Shown here in pieces: positions 25,259 through 37,140 of a stretch of 64,000 nucleotides of DNA (position 1 is the first letter of the stretch; every line of letters starts with the position of its first letter). The translations under genes and the position numbers were made by a program. Source of the stretch: Pseudomonas sp. PDM18 (GTDB lineage: Bacteria > Pseudomonadota > Gammaproteobacteria > Pseudomonadales > Pseudomonadaceae); NCBI RefSeq assembly GCF_014852585.1, contig NZ_JACVBX010000013.1, positions 124,001 to 188,000 on the forward strand, in the 5' to 3' direction. The notes beneath the pieces were generated by a model. That model saw nothing but the letters and a program-made list of their open reading frames with translations, was not told the origin of the DNA and did no database searches.

Positions 25259-26197
25259 ATGAAAGCCGCGCAGTGGAAAGAGGACATCCGCCAACTCCAG
25301 CACCTGCGCCTGTTCCAGAACGTGGCCGCGGCCAATCTGGAGCAGTTGCTCAAGGATTTCCGCGCCTGTGAACTGGAGCGCGGGGAAATCCTGCTGTCGC
25401 CATTCAACCGCAACCACTTCCTTTATATGGTTCTTACCGGGCACCTGACGGTGTACCTGGGGTCGCTCGACAACCAGCCGGTCAGCACCCTGCATCCGGG
25501 TGACTGCGCCGGCGAGATCAGCTTCATCGACAGCGACCACCCCTCCGCCTACGTCGTCGCCAGCGAACCGACCACCGTGCTACGCCTGCACCGCGAAGCG
25601 CTGATCGGCCTGTTCGAGCACTCCCCGCAGGTCATGCAGAACCTCCTCTCGGTGCTTTGCGAGCGGGTGCGGGAGGGAAATCGGATCATTCTCGACACCG
25701 AGCAGAACGCCAACATCGACACCCTCACCGGCCTGTTCAACCGGCGCTGGCTGGAACACATCTACGACCGCGAGAGCACGCGCTGTGCCTTCAACGAACA
25801 GCCCATGTGCATGCTCATGCTCGATGTCGACCACTTCAAGAACTATAACGACGAACACGGCCACCTGGCCGGCGACTACGCGTTGTGTCTGGTTGCCCAT
25901 ACGCTGCGCAGCCAGTTACGCCCCAAAGACAGCATGGCGCGCTACGGCGGCGAGGAGTTCGTCATCCTGCTGCCGGAAATCGCCATCGATGAAGCCCGGC
26001 GTATCGGTAACCGCCTCCGCCAGAGCCTCGAGCAGGTCACCTCCTTCTATTCGCCGGTGGGCGTGCTACCCGGCGTCACCGTGTCCCTGGGGCTGGCCGA
26101 GATGGATATCCAGGAAAACCTGCCAAGCCTGATCCTGCGCGCCGATGGCGCCCTCTACCAGGCCAAGCAGAAGGGCCGCAACTGCCTCTGCGGCTGA
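25259..26197 (+). CDS. Diguanylate cyclase with N-terminal cyclic-nucleotide-binding domain
   Basis: This 312-residue cytoplasmic protein has an N-terminal CRP-like cNMP-binding domain (about 15-130; GDCAGEISFIDSDHPSAYVVA is the phosphate-binding cassette region). A GGDEF domain follows (about 155-312) with TLTGLFNRRWLE, MLDVDHFKNYND and an intact active-site YGGEEF, so c-di-GMP synthesis is likely. I see no clear RxxD inhibitory site. ATG 25259 is preferred over ATG 25181, whose extra residues are not domain-like. The arrangement suggests c-di-GMP synthesis gated by a cyclic nucleotide or related ligand. Confidence 0.9.
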   Translation: MKAAQWKEDIRQLQHLRLFQNVAAANLEQLLKDFRACELERGEILLSPFNRNHFLYMVLTGHLTVYLGSLDNQPVSTLHPGDCAGEISFIDSDHPSAYVVASEPTTVLRLHREALIGLFEHSPQVMQNLLSVLCERVREGNRIILDTEQNANIDTLTGLFNRRWLEHIYDRESTRCAFNEQPMCMLMLDVDHFKNYNDEHGHLAGDYALCLVAHTLRSQLRPKDSMARYGGEEFVILLPEIAIDEARRIGNRLRQSLEQVTSFYSPVGVLPGVTVSLGLAEMDIQENLPSLILRADGALYQAKQKGRNCLCG

Positions 26198-26274
26198 GCT
26201 CCGCTTCCCTTCGCCAGCCCTTCTGCTAGATTGCGCCCCAGCAAGAAAACCAATAACAAAGCTGGGAAGCTGAC

Positions 26275-27432
26275 ATGCGCAAACTGCTGATCATCCTGCT
26301 CGTCCTGCTGGCCGTTGGCCTGGGAATCTTCTTCAACCTGCCGGGCTACATGGACCGCAAGATGAACACCGTGGCCAGCCCGCCGCCCTACCCCGCCTCG
26401 CCCGAGGCCCAGGCGCTGCACCAGACCCTGTTCGTCGCCGACCTGCACGACGACGCTCTGCTCTGGGACCGCAACCTGCTGGATCGCCACGACCACGGCC
26501 ACACCGACCTGCCGCGCCTGCTCGAAGGCCACGTCGGCCTGCAGGTGTTTTCCACCGTCACCAAGACCCCGCGCGGCCTGAACTACGAAAGCAACAGCGC
26601 GGACAGCGACAACATAACCCCGCTGGTCATCGCCCAGCGCTGGCCCGCGCGCACCTGGAACAGCCTGCTCGAACGCGCGCTCTACCAGGGCGAACTGCTG
26701 GACAAGGCCGCCGCCGACAGCCAGGGCAAGCTCACCCTGGTGCGCAGCCGCGAAGACCTAACCCGCTACCTCGCGGCCTGGCAGAAAGACCCGAAGCAGC
26801 TCGCCGCCGTGCTCGCCACCGAAGGCCTGCACCCGCTCGAAGGCAAGCTCGAGAACATCGACCGCATGTACGACGCGGGCTTCCGCATCATGGGGCTGAC
26901 CCATTTCTTCGACAACGAAGTCGGCGGCTCCGCCCATGGCCTGAAGAAAGGCGGGCTGACCAAATTCGGCCGCGAGGTCATCCCGCGCCTGGAAGACAAG
27001 AAGATGCTGATCGACCTGGCCCACGCCTCGCGCCCATTGATCGACGATGTACTGGTGATCGCCAGGCGCCCGGTGATCGTTTCCCACACCGGCGTCGCCG
27101 GCACCTGCCCCGGCCCGCGCAACCTGACTGACGCCCACCTGCGCGGCATCGCCAACACGGGTGGGGTGATCGGCATCGGTTACTGGGACGGCGCAGTCTG
27201 CGAAACCTCGGTGGAGGCCATCGTCAAGGCCATGCGCTACGCCGCCGACAAGGTGGGCGTCGAGCACGTGGCGCTGGGTTCGGACTTCGACGGCGCAGTC
27301 AATGTGCCCTTCGACACCACCGGCCTAGCCCAACTGACCCAGGGCCTGGCGAAAGCCGGCTTTAGTGACCAGGACATCGCCGCCATCATGGGTGGAAACG
27401 TCCGCCGGCTGCTGCTGGAGAACCTTCCGTAG
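26275..27432 (+). CDS. Membrane dipeptidase (peptidase family M19)
   Basis: This 385-residue renal-dipeptidase-like zinc enzyme has an N-terminal signal anchor (LLIILLVLLAVGLGIFF), so it faces the periplasm. Metal-site elements are visible: ADLHDDALLW (HxD), ATEGLHPLEG (bridging Glu), IVSHTGV and SDFDGAV near the end. M19 enzymes hydrolyse dipeptides, some with C-terminal D-residues. It stands between the diguanylate cyclase and rhlB and is followed by a stem-loop. AAAGCTGGGAAGC lies before the ATG. Confidence 0.9.
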   Translation: MRKLLIILLVLLAVGLGIFFNLPGYMDRKMNTVASPPPYPASPEAQALHQTLFVADLHDDALLWDRNLLDRHDHGHTDLPRLLEGHVGLQVFSTVTKTPRGLNYESNSADSDNITPLVIAQRWPARTWNSLLERALYQGELLDKAAADSQGKLTLVRSREDLTRYLAAWQKDPKQLAAVLATEGLHPLEGKLENIDRMYDAGFRIMGLTHFFDNEVGGSAHGLKKGGLTKFGREVIPRLEDKKMLIDLAHASRPLIDDVLVIARRPVIVSHTGVAGTCPGPRNLTDAHLRGIANTGGVIGIGYWDGAVCETSVEAIVKAMRYAADKVGVEHVALGSDFDGAVNVPFDTTGLAQLTQGLAKAGFSDQDIAAIMGGNVRRLLLENLP

Positions 27433-27450
27433 CCCAAGTCAATAGGCAGA

Positions 27451-27479
27451 ATGCCCGTGGCACTTCGCCCTGCGGGCAT
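27451..27479 (+). terminator. Stem-loop between dipeptidase and rhlB
   Basis: ATGCCCG / CGGGCAT, 7-bp stem with a 15-base inner loop that can partly pair, then TCTTGCATT. It lies 19 bases after the dipeptidase stop and is probably its terminator. The in-frame ATG of the longest rhlB reading lies inside this stem, which argues against that start. Confidence 0.55.
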
Positions 27480-27528
27480 CTTGCATTACACTGGCGGCCG
27501 TTCATTCCTTAACCAGTACGAGATCAAC

Positions 27529-29079
27529 GTGCTCAAAGCACTCAAGAAAATCTTCAGCAAGGGTGATGGCGAGCAGCCCGTCACCACGCCGGCAGCCCCC
27601 GCACCCGCTGCCTCCCAGCCCGCCCCGAGCGGCGAAAAGCGTCCGCGCAAACCGCGCAATCCGCGCCCCGAGGGCGACAACGGCGAGAAGCCGGCCCGCG
27701 GTCCGAAGAACGACAAACCCCGCGCCGAGCGTTCCGACAAAGGCGAACGCGGCGAAAAGCGCGAGCACGCGCCGAAGCACGAGCATGCCAAGGCCGAGGG
27801 TGCAGACAAGCCCCGCGAGCCGAAACCGCGCCGGGAACGCAAGCCGCGTCCGCCGGTGGTGGACAACTGGAAGCTGGAAGACTTCGTAGTCGAGCCGGCT
27901 GAAGGCAAAACGCGCTTCCACGACTTCAACCTCGATCCGCGCCTGATGCACGCCATCCATGACCTGGGCTTCCCGTACTGCACGCCAATCCAGGCGCAGG
28001 TACTGGGCTTCACCCTGCGTGGCCAGGACGCCATCGGCCGCGCCCAGACCGGCACCGGCAAGACCGCGGCGTTCCTCATCTCGATCATCACCCAGCTGCT
28101 GCAGACCCCGCCGCCGAAAGAGCGCTACATGGGAGAGCCGCGTGCGCTGATCATCGCGCCGACCCGCGAGCTGGTGGTGCAGATCGCCAACGACGCCCTG
28201 GGACTGGCCAAGTACACCGGCCTGAACGTCATGAGCTTCGTCGGCGGCATGGACTTCGATAAGCAGCTCAAGACCCTGGAATCGCGCTTCTGCGACATCC
28301 TGGTCGCCACCCCCGGCCGTCTGCTGGACTTCAACCAGCGCGGCGAGGTGCACCTGGACATGGTCGAGGTGATGGTGCTGGACGAAGCCGACCGCATGCT
28401 CGACATGGGCTTCATTCCGCAGGTCCGCCAGATCATCCGCCAGACCCCGTACAAGGGCGAGCGCCAGACCCTGCTGTTCTCCGCCACCTTCACCGACGAC
28501 GTAATGAACCTGGCCAAGCAGTGGACCGTCGAGCCGGCCATCGTCGAGATCGAGCCGGAAAACGTCGCCAGCGATACCGTCGAGCAGCACGTTTATGCCG
28601 TTGCCGGCAGCGACAAGTACAAGCTGCTGTACAACCTGATCGCGCAGAACGACTGGACCCGCGTGATGGTCTTCGCCAACCGCAAGGACGAAGTGCGCCG
28701 CATCGAAGAACGCCTGACCAAGGACGGCATCAGCGCCGCCCAGATGTCCGGCGACGTGCCACAGCACAAGCGCATCAAGGTCCTGGAAGGCTTCCGTGAA
28801 GGCAAGATCCGTGTCCTGGTCGCCACCGACGTCGCCGGCCGCGGCATCCACGTCGATGGCATCAGCCACGTGATCAACTTCACCCTGCCCGAAGACCCGG
28901 ACGACTACGTGCACCGCATCGGCCGTACCGGCCGCGCCGGCAGCACCGGTACCTCCATCAGCTTCGCTGGCGAGGACGATGCCTTCGCCCTGCCGCCGAT
29001 CGAGGAACTGCTGGGCCGCAAGATCAATTGCGAGATGCCGCCCACCGAGTTGCTCAAGCCGGTACCGCGCAAGCACTGA
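27529..29079 (+). CDS. rhlB: ATP-dependent RNA helicase RhlB (DEAD-box)
   Basis: This 516-residue DEAD-box helicase unwinds structured RNA, typically for mRNA decay. The core (about 125-490) has the Q-motif region [13 protein letters not shown], Walker [28 protein letters not shown] in LLFSATF and [10 protein letters not shown]. The first about 115 residues are a disordered, highly charged Pro/Lys/Arg/Glu tail, long compared with enterobacterial RhlB. Start GTG 27529 is chosen because homologues begin LKALKK.FSK and the ATG upstream lies within a stem-loop. It has its own terminator. Confidence 0.93.
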   Translation: MLKALKKIFSKGDGEQPVTTPAAPAPAASQPAPSGEKRPRKPRNPRPEGDNGEKPARGPKNDKPRAERSDKGERGEKREHAPKHEHAKAEGADKPREPKPRRERKPRPPVVDNWKLEDFVVEPAEGKTRFHDFNLDPRLMHAIHDLGFPYCTPIQAQVLGFTLRGQDAIGRAQTGTGKTAAFLISIITQLLQTPPPKERYMGEPRALIIAPTRELVVQIANDALGLAKYTGLNVMSFVGGMDFDKQLKTLESRFCDILVATPGRLLDFNQRGEVHLDMVEVMVLDEADRMLDMGFIPQVRQIIRQTPYKGERQTLLFSATFTDDVMNLAKQWTVEPAIVEIEPENVASDTVEQHVYAVAGSDKYKLLYNLIAQNDWTRVMVFANRKDEVRRIEERLTKDGISAAQMSGDVPQHKRIKVLEGFREGKIRVLVATDVAGRGIHVDGISHVINFTLPEDPDDYVHRIGRTGRAGSTGTSISFAGEDDAFALPPIEELLGRKINCEMPPTELLKPVPRKH

Positions 29080-29098
29080 TCGCTTGTTGCACCAGAAG

Positions 29099-29128
29099 AA
29101 GGCGAAGCCACATGGCTTCGCCTTTTTT
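29099..29128 (+). terminator. Rho-independent terminator of rhlB
   Basis: AAGGCGAAGCCA / TGGCTTCGCCTT followed by TTTT, 19 bases downstream of the rhlB stop. Confidence 0.92.
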
Positions 29129-29368
29129 GTTTCCACCGGCGTTACCGCGGGTGACGAATTCCCCTTGCTAGAGCCTGCCATTCCTCCTGCCGGACCCGCT
29201 GGGACGACCGTACGGCATCCCCCCGCAAACAATGGCCACGCGCCATTACCCGCGCAATAGGCCTGTCCCCGGCCGTTTCTGCTCAATTTTATTTACAGAC
29301 GTAAAAAAATTCGCACGCTTCTTGCAAAGCACGCGAGAACAATTCCAAGAACTCGTCGGAATCCTCCC

Positions 29369-31327
29369 ATGCCCTTGCGCGCCAAACTTGCTCTGAGTTT
29401 CCTCTCGGTCGGCCTGATCCCCGTGCTGGTGATGGCCATCGTGGTCTATCTCCAGGCCAGCCGTGCCCTCGAAGACCAAAGCCTGAACGCCCTGGAGGCG
29501 GTCGCCAGCATCAAGCAGCGGCAACTGATGGACGCCTGGAAGGCCCGTAACGACCAGCTCAGCAGCCTCGCCACCAACCTGGGCAGTAACTACGCGGGGC
29601 TGGACAGCGAATCCCTGGTGACTACCGCCAACTACGACCGCCCGGTGTTCGAGAACTTCATCAAGACCTTCGGCTACCGCGAACTGCGCCTGGTGGCCGG
29701 CGACGGCACGGTGGTGTTCAGCCTCGGCCGTGGCGTGGATTACCAGCAGAACGTCGATGCGCCGAAATGGCGCGACACCGCCTTCGGCAAGTTCATTCGC
29801 GGGGCACTCAACAGCGGCAAGGCCAGCATCAGCGACCTGGAACAGGCGCCCAACGACCAGCAGCCGGTGCAATGGCTGGCCGCGCCGATCAAGGACAACG
29901 GCAAGCTGCAACTGCTGCTGGTGCTGGAACTGCCGCTCGCCTCGATCAACGAAGTGATGCAGAACCGCCAGGGCCTGGGCGACGCCGGCGAGACCTACCT
30001 GGTCGGCGGCGACGGCAGCCTGCGCTCGGATTCGGTGCGCTTCGCCGATCACCACGTGCGCCGCGACAAGGAAAGCCCCACCGCGATTCCCGGCCAGGCC
30101 ATCGAGAAAGCCTTGGCTGGCGAGCAGGGGCGTCTCACCGAACCCGGCCTGAGCAACGAGACGGCGCTGAAGTCCTTCGTCCCGCTGAACCTCGACGGCC
30201 TGCACTGGGCGCTGGTGGCGGAAATGGACCAGGCCCAGGCCTTCGCCCCGGTGCGCAAGCTGATGTGGCAGATCCTCGTGCTCGGCGTGCTGACCCTGCT
30301 CGGCGTCGCCGCCGGCACCTGGCTGGTCAGCCGCAGCGTGATGCGCCCTCTGGGCGGCGAGCCTGCCAGCATGGCCGCGCTGGCCCAGCGCCTGGCCAAT
30401 GGCGAACTGCGCCTGAGCGACGATGCCAGCGCCAGCAGCGGCCTGATGCAAGCCCTGCGCGAGATGACCACGGCCTGGCGCCAAGTGGTGGAACGCCTGC
30501 GTCAGGCCAGTGAGGCCGTGGGCGATGCCAGCGGTGACATCCTCGACGCCGCCGGGCGCACCAGCAACCACCTCGATCAACAGCAGGAAGCGCTGGAGAT
30601 GGTGGTCAGTGCTGTCGACCAAATGGCCGCGACCGTGCAGGAAATCGCCGGCAGCGCCAGCCGCAGCGCTGACGGAAGCGCCGCCGCGCGACAGGCCTTC
30701 GTCGCCATGCAAGGCACCCTGCAGCACATGATCGGTCGCCAGGACCAGTTGCTGGTCGGCCTGCGCCAGGCAGACGGAGTGGTGCAGACGCTGGCCGGCG
30801 AGAGCCAGCAGATCGGCTCGGTGCTGGACGTGATCCGCTCCATCGCCGAACAGACCAACCTGCTCGCCCTCAACGCAGCCATCGAAGCCGCCCGCGCCGG
30901 TGAAGCGGGCCGCGGCTTCGCCGTGGTCGCCGACGAAGTGCGCAGTCTCGCCCAGCGCACCCGCAGCGCCACCGACGAAATCGTCGCCATCGTCGGCAGC
31001 CTGGGCGACTCTTCTGTCCAGGCGCAGTCGAGTATGAGCGGCGCCAGCGAACAGGCGCACACCCTGGAGCACGACACCCAGGCCGTGCTGGAAGCCCTCG
31101 GCGCGCTGGACGATTCGCTGCAGGGGGTGCACGCCATGGCCTTCCAGATCGCCGCCGCAGCCGAACAGCAGGCCGCCACGACCCAGGAAGTGAACCAGCA
31201 TATGCACCGACTGAGCGACATGACCGTGGAAAACCGCAAGACCGCCGCGCACACCCGCGATTGCGGCGAGCACTTGCGCCGCGTGGCCGGCAGCCAGGAA
31301 GAACTGGTGGCGCAGTTCAAGCTGTGA
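29369..31327 (+). CDS. Methyl-accepting chemotaxis protein with large periplasmic sensor
   Basis: This 652-residue transmembrane chemoreceptor has TM1 at about 8-30, a periplasmic ligand domain of about 265 residues with dCache-like features, TM2 at about 297-319, and a HAMP-like linker ([20 protein letters not shown]). The cytoplasmic signalling helix bundle has the conserved tip [20 protein letters not shown] near 490-510. There is no C-terminal CheR-binding pentapeptide. It lies directly upstream of dauBAR, separated by a REP pair. The ligand is unknown; an amino acid or polyamine is a reasonable guess from the neighbourhood. Confidence 0.92.
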   Translation: MPLRAKLALSFLSVGLIPVLVMAIVVYLQASRALEDQSLNALEAVASIKQRQLMDAWKARNDQLSSLATNLGSNYAGLDSESLVTTANYDRPVFENFIKTFGYRELRLVAGDGTVVFSLGRGVDYQQNVDAPKWRDTAFGKFIRGALNSGKASISDLEQAPNDQQPVQWLAAPIKDNGKLQLLLVLELPLASINEVMQNRQGLGDAGETYLVGGDGSLRSDSVRFADHHVRRDKESPTAIPGQAIEKALAGEQGRLTEPGLSNETALKSFVPLNLDGLHWALVAEMDQAQAFAPVRKLMWQILVLGVLTLLGVAAGTWLVSRSVMRPLGGEPASMAALAQRLANGELRLSDDASASSGLMQALREMTTAWRQVVERLRQASEAVGDASGDILDAAGRTSNHLDQQQEALEMVVSAVDQMAATVQEIAGSASRSADGSAAARQAFVAMQGTLQHMIGRQDQLLVGLRQADGVVQTLAGESQQIGSVLDVIRSIAEQTNLLALNAAIEAARAGEAGRGFAVVADEVRSLAQRTRSATDEIVAIVGSLGDSSVQAQSSMSGASEQAHTLEHDTQAVLEALGALDDSLQGVHAMAFQIAAAAEQQAATTQEVNQHMHRLSDMTVENRKTAAHTRDCGEHLRRVAGSQEELVAQFKL

Positions 31328-31343
31328 TCCGCGAGCGCTTTTC

Positions 31344-31436
31344 GTAGGACCGAGGGGGACGCCTAGTCCTTGCTCGCGAATCCGCATAACACCGGGATCG
31401 CCGGCAGAATGCGTTCGCGAGCAAGCTCGCTCCTAC
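31344..31436. repeat. REP-like inverted pair
   Basis: A degenerate left arm (GTAGGACCGAGG...TTGCTCGCGAA, 31344-31380) faces a full copy ending GCGAGCAAGCTCGCTCCTAC (31413-31436). It is located between the chemoreceptor gene and dauB. Confidence 0.8.
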
Positions 31437-31523
31437 AAGGGCCCTCCTCCCGACCACACGCTCTTGCCGATCAAGACAATCGAGTCCAGAATGGAAAAAT
31501 AAATCCACACCTGGAGTCTCGCC

Positions 31524-33615
<2,092 letters not shown>

Positions 33616-33635
33616 GTCGCCATTCGTGACAGCCC

Positions 33636-33668
33636 GCGGGCGCTTGCGGCACACTCGCCAGCGCCCGC
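33636..33668. terminator. Stem-loop between dauA and dauR
   Basis: GCGGGCGCT / AGCGCCCGC, 9-bp arms with a 15-base loop and no T-run, 20 bases after the dauA stop. It may partly uncouple dauR from dauBA. Confidence 0.5.
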
Positions 33669-33704
33669 GCCATCGCCCGCCTAATCGCCTCGAGAGCCTT
33701 GCCC

Positions 33705-34328
33705 ATGACCGCCGCTGATCCGCTGGACAACTACAAGGCCATCGCCGACGCCATCGCCGCGCTGTTCTTCCCCCATGCCGAAGTGGTCATCCATGACCTG
33801 CGCAATCAGCGCGTGGCGTATCTGGCGAACAACATCTCCAAGCGCGAGATCGGCGACGACTCGGCGCTGGAGGACATGCTCGAAGGCAGTCATGACGAGC
33901 GCAACATCGGCCCCTACGAGAAGCTCAACTGGGACGGCCAGAAGATCCGCTCCATCAGCACCGTGCTGCGCGATGCCAGGGGCGAGCCGCTCGCAGTGCT
34001 GTGCATCAACCTCAACATCACCCTCTTCGAGACCGCCAAGGCGGCGCTCGACCTGTTCCTCTCCTCCAGCAAGGTCATCCCGCAGCCGGACGCGCTGTTC
34101 CGCGACGACTGGCAGGAGCGTATCAACACCTTCCTGCATGGCTGGCTGCAGCAGCGCCAGCTGAGCCTCTCCACCCTGAGCCGCGACCACAAGCGCGAAC
34201 TGGTCCTGGCGCTGCATGCCGAGGGCGCGTTCAAGGGCAAGAGCGCGGCGAATTACGTCGCCAACGTGCTGAACATGGGGCGCGCGACGGTGTACAAGCA
34301 CCTGAAGGAGTTGAGGGAGGAGGTCTGA
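33705..34328 (+). CDS. dauR: Transcriptional regulator DauR (YheO-like PAS + HTH)
   Basis: This 207-residue DNA-binding protein has an N-terminal YheO-type PAS-like domain (about 10-115; AEVVIHDLRNQRVAYLANN) and a C-terminal helix-turn-helix (about 150-207; GAFKGKSAANYVANVLNMGR ATVYKHL). In P. aeruginosa DauR represses dauBA and D-arginine relieves it. ATG 33705 is chosen over the in-frame TTG two codons earlier. Its position right after dauA matches the known dauBAR order. Confidence 0.92.
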   Translation: MTAADPLDNYKAIADAIAALFFPHAEVVIHDLRNQRVAYLANNISKREIGDDSALEDMLEGSHDERNIGPYEKLNWDGQKIRSISTVLRDARGEPLAVLCINLNITLFETAKAALDLFLSSSKVIPQPDALFRDDWQERINTFLHGWLQQRQLSLSTLSRDHKRELVLALHAEGAFKGKSAANYVANVLNMGRATVYKHLKELREEV

Positions 34329-34357
34329 GGCTTTCCTTCCTCGCTTGCCGCCACCTA

Positions 34358-34581
34358 TAGGAGCGAGCCTGCTCGCGAACCGCACTCTGCCGCACTCACG
34401 GGGGGATGCTCGCAATCCCCTTGCGACCTGGGCGCGCGGATCGATGGGTATCGCTGCGTTCCACGCCATCCTACGGCGAGGTTTTCCTGTTGCCGCCGTG
34501 CAGATGGGTAGATTCGCGGACAAGGTCCACTCTTATGGGCAGTGCCGAGTTGGGTGGGTTCGCGAGCAAGCTCGCTCCTAC
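34358..34581. repeat. Widely spaced inverted REP pair
   Basis: The left element reads outward (34358-34380), the right element is the standard copy (34558-34581, ending GCGAGCAAGCTCGCTCCTAC). The about 177 bases between them are longer than in the other pairs and contain no gene. Confidence 0.7.
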
Positions 34582-34656
34582 GAAGAGCCGATACACCGGC
34601 AATGGGCAAGTTCGCGACCACGAACTTGGCATCCCCCTCTGTCCTAGGAAAAGCAG

Positions 34657-34679
34657 AAGGCCGCCCGAAGGCGGCCTTT
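34657..34679. terminator. Terminator between convergent dauR and binding-protein gene
   Basis: AAGGCCGCC-CGAA-GGCGGCCTTT, 9-bp stem with a stable tetraloop, 19 bases beyond the binding-protein stop on the minus strand. Confidence 0.8.
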
Positions 34680-34697
34680 GTATCGATCGGCGGAAGA

Positions 34698-35474
34698 TCA
34701 ATCGCCGTAGATATCGCTCTTGAAGTACTTGCCCTCGATGGCCTTGTACTTGCCATTGGCGCGCAGCGCGTCGATGGCGGCATTGAGCTGGCCGACCAGT
34801 TCGGTGTTGCCCTTGCGTACCGCGATACCGGCACCCTCGCCGAAGTATTTCGGATCCTTGAACTCCGGCCCGATAAAGGCGAAGCCCTTGCCACGCGGGG
34901 TGTCCAGGAAGCCGATCTGCAGCGGGATGGAGTCGGCGAAGGTGCCGTCCAGGCGGCCCGCCAGCAGGTCCAGGTAGATCTCGTCCTGGCTGGTGTAGCG
35001 CACCACGTTGGCGCCGGCCTTGCCCAGTACCTCGGTGGCGAAGCGGTCAGCCGTGGAGCCGCGCTGCACGCCGATGTTCTTGCCCTTGAGCTGGCTGAAC
35101 TGCTCGTCCAGCTGCGAGCCTTCCTTCATCACCAGGCGGCCCGGGGTGAAGTAGTACTTGTGGGTGAAGTCCACCGAGTGCTTGCGCTCTTCGGTGATGG
35201 TGATGGAGGACAGCGCGGCGTCGATCTTGCGCACCTTCAGCGAGGGGATCAGGCCGTCATACTCCTGCTCGACCCACTGGCACTTGCGCTTCATCTCTTC
35301 GCACAGCGCATTGCCGATGTCGTAGTCGAAGCCGGCGATGCCGCCCTCCGGGGTCTTGAACGCGAAGGGCGGGTAGGCCGCCTCGATGCCGATGCGCAGC
35401 GGCTTGTCGTCGGCGTGGGAGAAGGTGGCGAAAGCGGCCAGCATCAGGCCGCCCAGCAGGGCTTTGCGATTCAT
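34698..35474 (-). CDS. Lysine/arginine/ornithine-type amino-acid-binding protein
   Basis: This 258-residue SBP family 3 protein has a signal peptide (cleaved after about residue 22, SHA|DDKPL). It opens [20 protein letters not shown] and has [20 protein letters not shown], the Cys pair and [18 protein letters not shown] pattern of basic amino-acid-binding proteins (ArgT/HisJ type). No permease genes are adjacent. As I recall, P. aeruginosa has the same orphan binding protein next to dauR, suggesting a role in arginine uptake or sensing. ATG 35474 has GGAG 7 bases upstream. Confidence 0.92.
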   Translation of the reverse strand: MNRKALLGGLMLAAFATFSHADDKPLRIGIEAAYPPFAFKTPEGGIAGFDYDIGNALCEEMKRKCQWVEQEYDGLIPSLKVRKIDAALSSITITEERKHSVDFTHKYYFTPGRLVMKEGSQLDEQFSQLKGKNIGVQRGSTADRFATEVLGKAGANVVRYTSQDEIYLDLLAGRLDGTFADSIPLQIGFLDTPRGKGFAFIGPEFKDPKYFGEGAGIAVRKGNTELVGQLNAAIDALRANGKYKAIEGKYFKSDIYGD

Positions 35475-35884
35475 CAATGAACTCCGTTGTGTGGTCGCCG
35501 GGGCGAGCGCCGGCCGGTACGTCTTGGCAGTGAGTACGGCATTTTGGGGTTCGTCCAGGGGCGCAACACAGGAGGTTGCAGCGGCATTGCCTTGCCCTCA
35601 CCCAGGCGAACGACTTCTTGTTCTGGCTTGTTCTGCTCCGTCCACGCGCGGGCGCGCGTAAACTTAAAATCCAATCTGGACTAAAAAGTACACAACGTCA
35701 ATCGCCCTGCGACCGCACGGCACACTCCCCTTTGCGCGCCCTGCGCTACTCCTTCGGAGGAATGTCTCGCACCGGGCTGGCGCCTTAGTCTGGAAGCGTT
35801 CCGAAGCGATCCGAGGAGGATTCGAAACGATTCTTTCGCATGATTTACCGTAGCTTCCACGGTTATACCTTTGGCAGATGCCCG

Positions 35885-35925
35885 AAGCCCCCGCGATACG
35901 CTCATGTCGCAGGGGCTTTTCTTTT
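35885..35925 (+). terminator. Orphan plus-strand rho-independent terminator
   Basis: AAGCCCC-C-GCGA / TCGC-A-GGGGCTT with a 10-base loop and one internal mismatch, followed by TTCTTTT. No plus-strand gene precedes it within the gap, so it should end an unannotated transcript. Confidence 0.75.
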
Positions 35926-35943
35926 GCCTGGCGAAAGATGCGA

Positions 35944-35978
35944 AAGCGGCAGATGACGCAGGGCATCATCTGCCGCTT
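35944..35978 (-). terminator. Terminator of the nar-moaA operon
   Basis: AAGCGGCAGATGA / TCATCTGCCGCTT, a perfect 13-bp stem with a 9-base loop, 59 bases after the moaA stop on the minus strand, followed there by TTTCGCATCTTT. Confidence 0.8.
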
Positions 35979-36037
35979 CCGGGAGCAAGGCAGGCAAGGC
36001 AAAGGGCGGGCGCGAGGCCCGCCGAGGGAGGTCGGCT

Positions 36038-37024
36038 TCAGCCGCCGCTGAGATTCATGAAGCGCAGCACCTGCACGTCGCCAACGGTGAATTCGTGGCG
36101 TGCCGGCTTGCGCTGCAGGGCGCCGCGCAGGGCTTCGAGGATCGGTTCGTCGTGCAGCGGATGGCGGCGCAGCAGGCCGCGCAGGTCCAGGGAGTTCTCG
36201 TGGCCCAGGCACAGCAGCAGGCGGCCTTCGGCGGTCAGGCGCAGGCGGTTGCAGGTGGCGCAGAAGTTGTGCGAATGCGGCGAGATGAAACCGATGCGCG
36301 TACCCGGATGCTGCGCCAGCCGCACGTAGCGTGCCGGGCCACCGCTGTGTTCGGTGCTGTCCAGCAGCTCGTGGTGCTCGGCGATCAGCGCGCGGACTTC
36401 GTCGCTGGAGCAGAAGCTCTCCTCGCGCTCGCGGCCGACCTGACCCAGCGGCATCTCCTCGATGAAGCTGATGTCCAGCCCGTGGGCGATGGCGTAATCC
36501 ACCAGCGCCGGCACTTCGTCGGCATTGCGGCCCTTCATCACCACGCAGTTCAGCTTGATGTGCTCGAACCCGGCTTGCTGGGCGGCGTCTATTCCACGCA
36601 GCACTTGCTCCAGGCGCCCGGTGCGGGTGATGGCGGCGAAGCGTTGCGCATCCAGGGTGTCGAGGCTGATGTTCAGCCGGGTCAGGCCGGCGGCGTGCAG
36701 GTCACCGGCCAGCTTGCTGAGCTGCGAGCCGTTGCTGGTCATGCACAGCTCGCGCAGGCCGGGCAGCGCCGCGAGGCGTTCGCAGAGGTGGACGATGCCG
36801 GGGCGCACCAGCGGTTCACCGCCGGTGAGACGCAGCTTCTTCACGCCGCGCTCGACGAAGAGGCGCGCTACCCGTTCGATCTCTTCCAGGGTGAGCACCT
36901 GCTGACGCGGCAGGAAGCGCATGTTCTCCGACATGCAGTAGACGCAGCGGAAGTCGCAGCGGTCGGTTACGGACAGGCGCAGGTAGTCGATCTTGCGACC
37001 CTGGCCGTCGATCCATTCGGACAT
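36038..37024 (-). CDS. moaA: GTP 3',8-cyclase MoaA (molybdenum cofactor biosynthesis)
   Basis: This 328-residue radical SAM enzyme converts GTP to 3',8-cyclo-GTP in the first step of molybdopterin synthesis. The N-terminal SAM cluster is CDFRCVYC (about residues 18-25). The C-terminal GTP-binding cluster Cys residues are in [18 protein letters not shown]. The protein ends in the conserved GG (NLSGG), needed for activity in the family. It is the last gene of the nar operon, matching moaA1 of P. aeruginosa. Cofactor supply is thus tied to nitrate reductase expression. Confidence 0.95.
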   Translation of the reverse strand: MSEWIDGQGRKIDYLRLSVTDRCDFRCVYCMSENMRFLPRQQVLTLEEIERVARLFVERGVKKLRLTGGEPLVRPGIVHLCERLAALPGLRELCMTSNGSQLSKLAGDLHAAGLTRLNISLDTLDAQRFAAITRTGRLEQVLRGIDAAQQAGFEHIKLNCVVMKGRNADEVPALVDYAIAHGLDISFIEEMPLGQVGREREESFCSSDEVRALIAEHHELLDSTEHSGGPARYVRLAQHPGTRIGFISPHSHNFCATCNRLRLTAEGRLLLCLGHENSLDLRGLLRRHPLHDEPILEALRGALQRKPARHEFTVGDVQVLRFMNLSGG

Positions 37025-37089
37025 GGTGTTTCACTCCGGCCGGCCTTCACTATCCACGGTGAAAGCCGAAATTCATGGCCGTTTCCGAA

Positions 37090-37129
37090 GCCCCTCTCTC
37101 CTCTGGGGGAGGAATTGGGAGAGAGGGGC
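37090..37129. repeat. Inverted repeat downstream of the parvulin gene
   Basis: GCCCCTCTCTCC / GGAGAGAGGGGC, 12-bp perfect arms with a 16-base loop, in the gap between the parvulin gene and moaA. It is similar in sequence to the repeat at 37978-38026 on the other side of the same gene. Confidence 0.75.
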
Positions 37130-37140
37130 CCGGAACCGGT

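Larger units (their letters stand above)
34329..34697. other. Intergenic region with two REP elements
   Basis: This 369-base gap lies between convergent dauR and the binding-protein gene. It contains inverted REP copies at 34358-34380 (TAGGAGCGAGCCTGCTCGCG...) and 34558-34581, about 180 bases apart, and a terminator near the right end. No coding sequence is supported. Confidence 0.6.
35475..36037. other. Long intergenic region with two terminators and a possible small RNA
   Basis: There are 563 bases between two minus-strand genes. The right part holds the nar/moaA terminator (35944-35978). A separate plus-strand terminator at 35885-35925 has no upstream plus-strand gene. An AT-rich stretch near 35660-35700 may contain the binding-protein promoter. 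Short reading frames here look non-coding. Confidence 0.6.

Noticed and set aside
27451-27528. Upstream ATG start for rhlB
   Set aside because: The ATG lies inside a stem-loop after the dipeptidase gene, and the added 26 residues are not found in the family; GTG 27529 gives the usual LKALKK start.
34329-34697. CRISPR-like repeat spacing of REP elements
   Set aside because: Only two copies in opposite orientation with one long spacer; this is an inverted REP pair, not an array.
35664-36212. Minus-strand 182-codon frame running from the moaA end into the intergenic gap
   Set aside because: It overlaps the moaA 3' end in another frame and crosses both terminators; residues look like noise.
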